DNA of 8,254 nt from NCBI GenBank assembly GCA_964597075.1, contig CAZQXC010000113.1, positions 1 through 8,254 on the forward strand. Reading direction: 5' to 3'. Shown in pieces: positions 1-5,349 of this stretch. Each line of letters starts with the position of its first letter. Position 1 is the first letter of the stretch. This stretch comes from UBA2336 sp964597075 (lineage in GTDB: Bacteria; Bacteroidota; Bacteroidia; Cytophagales; Cyclobacteriaceae). The notes below the pieces were generated by a model. That model saw only the letters and a list, made by a program, of their open reading frames with translations, made no database searches and was not told the DNA's origin. A program made the position numbers and the translations under genes.

Positions 1-62
1 AGCAGTTGATCGACTCGCTAGAGCGGTTGGAAGGACGGTTGGACGAGAGCAGCAAAGGATAA
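1..62 (+). CDS. 3' end of an unknown gene (partial)
   Basis: The frame beginning at base 3 is open from the left edge and stops at TAA 60-62. The visible 19 residues end in LIDSLERLEGRLDESSKG, with leucines spaced as in an amphipathic or coiled-coil helix and a charged tail. That suits the C-terminus of a real protein but gives no function. The next gene starts 20-40 bases downstream on the same strand, so the two may be co-transcribed. A second frame is also open to the left edge and runs into the next gene, but it has no ATG, GTG or TTG before 83. The call rests on a short fragment only. Confidence 0.4.
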   Translation, partial: QLIDSLERLEGRLDESSKG

Positions 63-103
63 ATTCCCCTGAACCAAAGGCCTTGAGCACAAGGGAGCAG
101 CTT

Positions 104-367
104 TTGACGCGATGGGAGCAGTATTCGGCGGGGTTGCCCTCGGCGAGTTTGGAGCTAAGAGTGGCGCAGCGGGCGTTGCGGGATGGGTGTTCGGCTAAGG
201 AAGTGGCACTGATGCTAGTGGCGGGGGGTGTGGTGGTGAAGCAGATTAATGACAGGCAGGGCAAAAAAGAGGCGATCGCATTTGCCCTGCACATTGTGAC
301 CATAGCTAGTCAGCGGCAGCCTCAGCAGGTTAAGGCTTTGGGCTATGGCGAGGGGCTTGAGATGTAA
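104..367 (+). CDS. small hypothetical protein (87 aa)
   Basis: I do not recognise the family. The protein is short, soluble-looking and mostly helical: an N-terminal WEQYSAGLPSASLELRVAQR stretch, then RDGCSAKEVALMLVAGG, then a Lys/Gln-rich helix, with no signal peptide or membrane segment. It carries an in-frame HIP1 octamer at 272-279 (codons for Ala-Ile-Ala), as native cyanobacterial genes often do. Start choice: TTG at 104 has AAGGGAG (91-97) six bases upstream. An in-frame TTG at 83 would add seven residues, but its only purine run (AAAGG, 76-80) is two bases away, too close to serve. Both are non-ATG starts, so the N-terminus is uncertain. It follows the partial gene ending at 62 and is separated by 69 bases from the gene at 437. 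Confidence 0.55.
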   Translation: MTRWEQYSAGLPSASLELRVAQRALRDGCSAKEVALMLVAGGVVVKQINDRQGKKEAIAFALHIVTIASQRQPQQVKALGYGEGLEM

Positions 368-436
368 ATTGGCCACTGTGCGAAGGCAGGTGTTCCTCGT
401 ATGATGCTTTTAAAAATGTAGAGATTGGCATCCAAA

Positions 437-745
437 ATGGCTAACACCTCGAATGTGAAGCTAACAATCGCATTCATCGATCTAGATTGGGAGGAGGAGG
501 AGAAGGAGACCGAGGCTCAGCGGCTTCTGGCTGAGATGTTTGAGCTGAATGAGGTTGCAAATGTCTATCGCCCTCTTGACCCTCACCCGCCTGAGGGCAA
601 TAAGGCGCTGGGAGGGTTTTTAGTAGGGCTGTTGACAGCTGAGGTAAGCGCAGGTAATGCGAAAAAGCTATGGGGCTTTTTGGGCGATCGCTTGTCCGGA
701 TGTGCCCTACAGCAGCCCAAGGAGGGAGGTAACAGCCGGGAGTAG
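437..745 (+). CDS. C-terminally truncated small protein of a cyanobacterial conserved family (102 aa)
   Basis: The core at residues 51-86 (PPEGNKALGGFLVGLLTAEV, then SAGNAKKLWGFLGDRL) matches, from memory, a family of small cyanobacterial proteins found beside conflict or signalling genes. An acidic N-terminal alpha/beta segment (NVKLTIAFIDLDWEEEE) precedes it. In the relatives I recall, GFLGDRL is followed by a strand-rich tail of the type NKPIELEVEANG. Here residues 87-102 are unrelated (SGCALQQPKEGG...), and the reading frame runs into the antisense of the neighbouring gene, so the natural C-terminus appears lost. A HIP1 site (684-691) encodes the GDR of the last conserved motif. ATG at 437 is preferred to an in-frame TTG at 425, which adds only four residues. 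A TATGAT at 400-405 could be a -10 box but lacks a good -35. Function unknown. Confidence 0.65.
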   Translation: MANTSNVKLTIAFIDLDWEEEEKETEAQRLLAEMFELNEVANVYRPLDPHPPEGNKALGGFLVGLLTAEVSAGNAKKLWGFLGDRLSGCALQQPKEGGNSRE

Positions 746-1669
746 TTTATTGAGTGCTTCTGCCAGCTTCGCTGCTTCGGGCAAACTGGATGTGATTCCC
801 CGGAGAACCATCATGGCTTGATCAGCAAGCTTTCGTTTCTGGGGGTCTGCTGGGGTTGCACCCGCTTCAGTCAAAATCTGGACTTGCTCTAGCGCCATCT
901 GTTTCTTCTCATTGCTGATTTCTGGAGACTGAGTGATCAGCTCCTGAAGCTGAGTCAAAATCTGCTTTAATTCGTCTGTGTTGGGGTTAGAGGCTGTTGG
1001 CAGATGACGAATCGAATTTCTAACTGAATGGCTGTAGTTTTCTACTACTAGGTCGCTGATGGCATCACCTGCAACTGCCGTGTTGCCTTGTCCTGAGTTA
1101 ATGGGCAATTTGCTGTCGTGGATATTGCCAATACTAATGTCTCCTCCTCGATTCACAAAGGCGAGACTTCTCCCTAAAATCAAGAGAAGTCCAATAATAG
1201 CCAGCCCAAAGGTGGCAATGCTGGAATAAAAGAATGCCTGTGTCTTAAAGTATTCCTGATCGCCTTGTTGATAAAGAGCTGGCAGGGGCTTTGCCATCTC
1301 TTGTACTTGGCTTTGTAGCTGAGTTTCTAATTCTGTAATTTTCGCTACTATTTCGTCGAGGCTAGCCGGGTCACAGCCAAAAAATGCGGCATCGTCGATT
1401 GAGGGAAGATTTCCAAAGGGGTCTAGATTAGGCAAATTTGGTCGATTTTCGCAGCTTTTCTGGTCATTTTTAAGACTGCTGATTTCTAAACCACGTTGAC
1501 CTTGTAATCTTCCTATTTCAAACTCGATTGAGTTGACTCGTGAGCTAATTGAATTTAATCGACTTTTGTAATGGAGGTGTCCGATCAGGGAAGCTCCAAA
1601 CAAAATAACTCCAACGATGGCAATGATTTTGCCGCTACGTTCCAAGTTGTGAGCAGTTTTTGTATCCAT
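707..1669 (-). CDS. two-transmembrane-segment protein with conserved cytosolic tail (320 aa)
   Basis: Predicted layout: transmembrane segment 1 at about residues 14-31 (KIIAIVGVILFGASLIG); a loop of about 115 residues with coiled-coil character (SISSRVNSIEFEIGRL and DEIVAKITELETQLQSQVQE) and three cysteines; transmembrane segment 2 at about 147-166 (FFYSSIATFGLAIIGLLLIL); a Gly/Asn-rich stretch (GGDISIGNI ... GQGNTAVAGD); then a helical tail (DELKQILTQLQELI, ISNEKKQMALEQVQIL, ending LLPAVTSLLGLL). I recall that helical tail from many cyanobacterial proteins of unknown role, some near conflict-type genes. ATG at 1669 is chosen because the hydrophobic segment then sits near the N-terminus. A GTG at 1807 would add 46 residues without membrane or domain character. 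Neither start has a clear Shine-Dalgarno. TATATT on the minus strand (1725-1730) is a possible -10. The gene converges on, and overlaps by 39 bases, the truncated gene on the other strand. Probably a membrane sensor or scaffold; this is inference. Confidence 0.75.
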   Translation of the reverse strand: MDTKTAHNLERSGKIIAIVGVILFGASLIGHLHYKSRLNSISSRVNSIEFEIGRLQGQRGLEISSLKNDQKSCENRPNLPNLDPFGNLPSIDDAAFFGCDPASLDEIVAKITELETQLQSQVQEMAKPLPALYQQGDQEYFKTQAFFYSSIATFGLAIIGLLLILGRSLAFVNRGGDISIGNIHDSKLPINSGQGNTAVAGDAISDLVVENYSHSVRNSIRHLPTASNPNTDELKQILTQLQELITQSPEISNEKKQMALEQVQILTEAGATPADPQKRKLADQAMMVLRGITSSLPEAAKLAEALNKLLPAVTSLLGLL

Positions 1670-2418
1670 GACTAACTGGGGGGAGGGGTTGATCGGGTGT
1701 AGTATTTGCGACTTAAAATAGCTAAATATATACTTAATGGTTTCTGCTAACCCTGGTTTAGGATTTTGAGTTGAGCGATTCTTATGCCATATTGACGCAG
1801 CATACACTTAAAAGTGCCAGGAGGAAGGTACACTCAAGGATACTATTAGAATCTGTGTCTTTGAGGAGGTAAGGTAGATGAGCCGCAGAGTCTTACCAGG
1901 CTCAGAGGTAGCCGTTTACAGTTTCTCATGTCTTCATTCCAAACGGCTTTGTTGCATAATGCTTTCGAGGTACTTTGTTAGATTGGCTGAGGATGTAAGC
2001 GAGATTTCTGAACATAGCTCAATTGGAGATTTAGAGGACTAATTTATAACAATTAAAGACTACGGAGAAGTGATTTCTCTAACGGGAGATCGCTGTCCAG
2101 TGAAATGTAATTGCTGGGTTGCAGTGTTCAACCCAATTTATCAGATCGAGGCAATCATAAATAAAGAAGTCCTTATTACTTTTCTCAACTCAAATTTGGA
2201 GAGATGTATTTCTACTTCCCTTCGACGCAATATAAATCCAGAAGTTTCGAGAAGAAGTATGAGAGTATTCTCGGTGACGATCTCTCCCCCACCTGTTTGC
2301 AATCACCTTGCTCTTTGCAAGAAAGAAGTATCGCATCCGGTTTTATCAATTCATGAACGATCGCCCTTTGCTATTGCTACGCTCAACCTGCTTTATCTTT
2401 CTCAAATAATTGAAAAAT
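1670..2418. other. intergenic region with weak coding signals
   Basis: About 750 bases lie between the stop of the DUF4157 gene and the start of the two-TM gene. The DNA is visibly richer in A+T than the ATPase gene. It holds a 54-codon ORF with a strong Shine-Dalgarno (1878-2042), an IS-end-like stretch (1945-1962), and a perfect 7-base inverted repeat TGGGTTG/CAACCCA (2115-2121 and 2129-2135, 7-base loop) with no T run after it. A longer plus-strand frame starting at 2070 continues antisense into the DUF4157 gene and is not believed. Nothing here could be identified as an RNA gene or a convincing terminator for the eCIS operon. Confidence 0.5.
1878..2042 (+). CDS. possible small ORF (54 aa) with strong Shine-Dalgarno
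   Basis: ATG at 1878 is preceded by GAGGAGGT (1863-1870), seven bases upstream, the best ribosome-binding site in the window. The frame runs to TAA at 2040-2042. The first half (MSRRVLPGSEVAVYSFSCLH) is not distinctive. The second half (LSRYFVRLAEDVSEISEHSS, then IGDLED) reads like the acidic end of a helical protein. An internal ATG at 1959 could be an alternative start, or the second half could be the remnant C-terminus of a decayed gene. No family recognised. It stands alone on its strand between two minus-strand genes. The ribosome-binding site is the only positive evidence for translation, so the call is weak. Confidence 0.3.
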   Translation: MSRRVLPGSEVAVYSFSCLHSKRLCCIMLSRYFVRLAEDVSEISEHSSIGDLED

Positions 2419-5347
2419 TTATTGGGAAGAGCATTCTACAGTTGCTCCACTTCCTACATCCTTGCATCCACTTATTACGAACCATCTACCTTCTAAAGTG
2501 GGCTCGTGAATTAATCTTGAACGATTTATCACTGGAGAATCGTATCTATAGCAATAGTCAACTCGTTGACGAACATTTTGGTCAAAACCGGCATCAGAAT
2601 TCCATCTAGTTCTCAACGGCCACAAATTCATAAAGTGATCTGCTCCTGCCCAAAAAAGATCTTGAACATGATCCGGTGAATACCCATACCAATTAAATCC
2701 AAAACCATCCAAATCATCCTTAAATTCTTCTTCTACCCCACCCCTTGGAGTACTTCTTCTAAGTAAGAGCTTTCCTTCTCTAGGCATAAATATTGGATTT
2801 ATACCTATTCTTTCACTGCCGTCTGGTAATAATTTCGGGCCATCGAGTCTATATTTTTCATGTTCTAAAGTTATAGGGGATTCATACAATCTTCTTGGTT
2901 TATACCAAATCATAGGAATAGGGTCATTTTCGCGATGTCCTGTAGGGAGTGGACATCTTCTTCGAGGGTGAAGCTGTTGTACGACACCACTGATCGCTGC
3001 TGCGCCTGGGGCTGATGAAGGTAAAGTCCCTTGGGAAGGAGGCGATGGTGTAGAAGATGTGGAAGGATCAGATACTGGAAGTTGAACTTCTGGTGGACTG
3101 ATTGGCTCTGCCCCATGCTGAAGTTGGCGAGCTGCACCACCTTCTTCAAAAGCTGGGCTTAGTTCGGCACGGGGAGAATCAGGACTTGAGGAACTACCGC
3201 GGCTACGGCTTAATTCACCTGAATCTGTAACTGTACTGCGACGCGGTAATCTTGTTGATGTACTAGGAGATCTTCTTCCTGAAGAGCTACCGCTAGTTGA
3301 AGATGTCGTTGTAGAAGTTAAAGAACTTGTCCTGGGTTGACTGGGAGTAGAAGCGGGAGCAGAACCTGACTCTGAAGATGCACNNNNNNNNNNNNNNNNN
3401 NNNNNNNNNNNNNNNNNNNNNNNNNNNNNNNNNNNNNNNNNNNNNNNNNNNNNNNNNNNNNNNNNNNNNNNNNNNNNNNNNNNCAGGTATTCGGTGTACA
3501 CCAGACACTTCACCTCGTCCACTTCCTTCTGCTGCAGAACCTGACTCTGGAGATGCACCAGGTATTCGGTGTACACCAGACACTTCACCTCGTCCACTTC
3601 CTTCTGCTGCAGAGCTTGTTCTTCGAGGTGGTGGAGTCGGTTCTGGTTCTGAGGTCCGAGATGTGGCTCTTCTACGTGTTGAATATCTGCCGATTTCTCC
3701 AGCAACAATATCAAAGAAAATACTTCTTGGATCAGTTAGATTTGTTGCAAGTCTGTCCATGAACTGTTCTACTGTTAATGCCTCTTCAGAACCGCGCAGA
3801 TGGTCAAAGAGAGCTCGAGCAGTCAAGTGAAGCGTTGACGCGCCGCGTCCTGCAGCTATATGAACGACGATCCTATGAATAACCTGTTGACTGAGAGATG
3901 CGGCTGTAGGAGTTCTTAAGATTCTTGCGGCAATTGCGTTGCCGAATCTCCCACCAAGATAAGAAAGGACAAGAACTATGAGTGCATCAAAACTAATCCC
4001 TGCCCAATCAATTTGATCACGTAGTCCTAACTCCACTTCTACTGCTTGCTCAAGAACTGCTCCGGTAGTCGTAGTTCCTGTCGTGATGAGAGCTCCGCCA
4101 AGGCCACCAGTTGCTGTTGTAGCCATAATGCCTACAGCTATGTAGGAAACATCACGAGTAGTTTCTAAATTTGTGACAACGCTTTCAGCACCAAGTCTCG
4201 TTTGGTCAAGATACCTATTCCAGACTCTAATAGCGGAATTATAGGCTGGGACAAATTGCTCTGCATGGGAAATTACATCTCTATAACCTTCATAAGTCCG
4301 TAAACGTAACGCATGAGCAGCCTCTGAAAAGTGCCTGCGTGCGGTATCAAAAATTTCTGAACCCGGCATTTCAACCCCTGCTGCCCTATCAGAAAAAGTA
4401 GCTACGGCCTCATGCAAGAAATCTTTGAGGAAACTTCCACTATCTTCAGGCTCTATGACTCTGCCACCTAAACCCCTTTCTACTACAGCCCGTCTTCTCC
4501 CAAATCGAACATACGTAATGTAATCGGAAATTGCTTCATGTCCCGTATTCAACCTTCCTAAAAGATCTCTCAAAAGTCGACTAAAGAAAATATGCGTTTG
4601 CTCAGCACTCATTTCTTGAGATCTACCATTCGCCGTAATGATGTATCTCCCTCTACGAGAGCGACCCAACTCTAACTGAGTTTGAATTGTAGAGGCTTCG
4701 TTTGTGACTTTTGTAATAGTAGAAACAACTTGGTTATGGGATTTGAATTTACCATGTGCATCATAAGTTTCCGAATCAAAATCAGCCTTTTGTCGCGGCT
4801 TTTTTCCTGTTTGCTGAATTACATGAACCAACTCATGAGCCAATAATCTTCTTCCTTCAAAAGAGTTGGGATTGTATTTCCCGAAATTAAAATAGATATT
4901 ATTTTTACAGGTAAAAGCTTGAGCACCTAAATCTTGACTCATGCTCGCAGCTTCGTTGTCTACATGAACACGTACTTGCTCAAGGTCAGTGCCAAGTGCA
5001 GCTTCCATAAAGCTACGAGTGTCTGAATCAAGTCCTTGGTTCGATTTGGTAAAGTTTCTACTTTTGACAGAATAGCCAATAGGTTTTTGCATTATTTGAC
5101 TGGCGATGCGATCAGCTTCTTGCTCATAGACATTGCCCGGTTCACTAATACTCAATTTTGTTTGTATTGGCAAAGATTTGATAGTTGCATGGGGGTGAGC
5201 ATTCTGCTTCCGCTGACACTGCTCACATTCCCCTCCCGCAACTGTCTGCCGCCCACATCCACACTTCCTCTGCAACACTCCACCCCGCGATAACGGTGAT
5301 GCCGTTGGCGCTTGTTGCTGAGTTTGAGACACAGACTGACGTTGCAT
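2419..5347 (-). CDS. DUF4157 (HEXXH) protein with repeat linker and HNH-like C-terminal domain; candidate eCIS effector
   Basis: One gene, apparently split by an assembly gap. The frame from 5347 enters the Ns at 3483. Joining 3484 directly to 3383 gives a single 942-codon frame ending at TAA 2421-2419, and the codon rebuilt at the join is the Gly expected in the repeat. Residue numbers below assume that zero-length gap. Domains: 29-44, CxC-x9-CxxC (C29, C31, C41, C44), possibly zinc-binding; about 65-180, the DUF4157 domain with EQEADRIA and the metallopeptidase-like HELVH (171-175); about 185-555, a helical module with hydrophobic Gly/Thr-rich stretches (about 400-430 and 450-475), ending near LTDPRSIFFDIVAG, resembling the delivery region of other DUF4157 polymorphic toxins; about 556-770, a Ser/Thr/Pro-rich linker with 25-residue repeats; about 773-942, a C-terminal domain with DHVQDL (859-864), NLWPL (874-878) and N883, an HNH-like arrangement. 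It follows the cis15-like gene by two bases, with AGGAGA five bases before its ATG. DUF4157 proteins are typical eCIS-associated cargo; secretion and nuclease activity are inferred. Base composition is AT-richer than the ATPase gene and HIP1 is absent. Confidence 0.88.
3359..3613 (-). repeat. 75-base (25-residue) in-frame tandem repeat interrupted by an assembly gap
   Basis: 3484-3538 and 3559-3613 are identical over 55 bases at a spacing of 75. 3534-3558 and 3359-3383 agree at 24 of 25 bases at a spacing of 175, which is 75 plus the 100 Ns. The unit encodes approximately SAAEGSGRGEVSGVHRIP followed by GASPESG. At least two units plus a partial third flank the gap. The array lies in the linker between the DUF4157 delivery part and the C-terminal domain. 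Because the period is a multiple of three, copy-number change keeps the frame and only alters linker length. Confidence 0.9.
3384..3483. other. assembly gap (100 Ns)
   Basis: Exactly 100 Ns, the conventional placeholder for a gap of unknown size. The left flank ends ...GATGCAC and the right flank begins CAGGTATTCGG. Those two strings are adjacent in the intact repeat unit (junction 3558/3559). The true missing length is therefore expected to be zero or a multiple of 75, that is, extra repeat copies. 100 is not divisible by three, so the placeholder creates a false frameshift in the gene. Confidence 0.97.
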
Positions 5348-5349
5348 AG

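Noticed and set aside
1670..1807. 46-codon N-terminal extension of the two-TM protein from a GTG at 1807
   Set aside because: No Shine-Dalgarno, no domain character, and it would bury the first membrane segment. A possible -10 sequence lies inside it.
2115..2135. Hairpin TGGGTTG/CAACCCA as a transcription terminator
   Set aside because: Only a 7-base stem, with no T run on either side; no evidence that it ends a transcript.
2070..2609. 179-codon plus-strand frame starting at a GTG
   Set aside because: Its last third is antisense to the well-supported C-terminus of the DUF4157 gene, the product resembles no family I know, and composition looks random. Treated as a chance frame.
3293..3383. 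Continuation of the DUF4157 frame through the Ns to a stop at 3293
   Set aside because: This exists only because the gap is written as 100 Ns. The residues after the gap in this frame (CIFRVRFCSRF...) lose the repeat register, while the shifted frame keeps it.
3359..3613. CRISPR-like array
   Set aside because: The 75-base units are contiguous with no unique spacers, and they encode an in-frame protein repeat.
3484..3714. Start of a separate minus-strand gene upstream of the gap (frame from 3714)
   Set aside because: That stretch is an out-of-frame reading of the repeat; only the part after the gap (below 3384) is real coding sequence in that frame.
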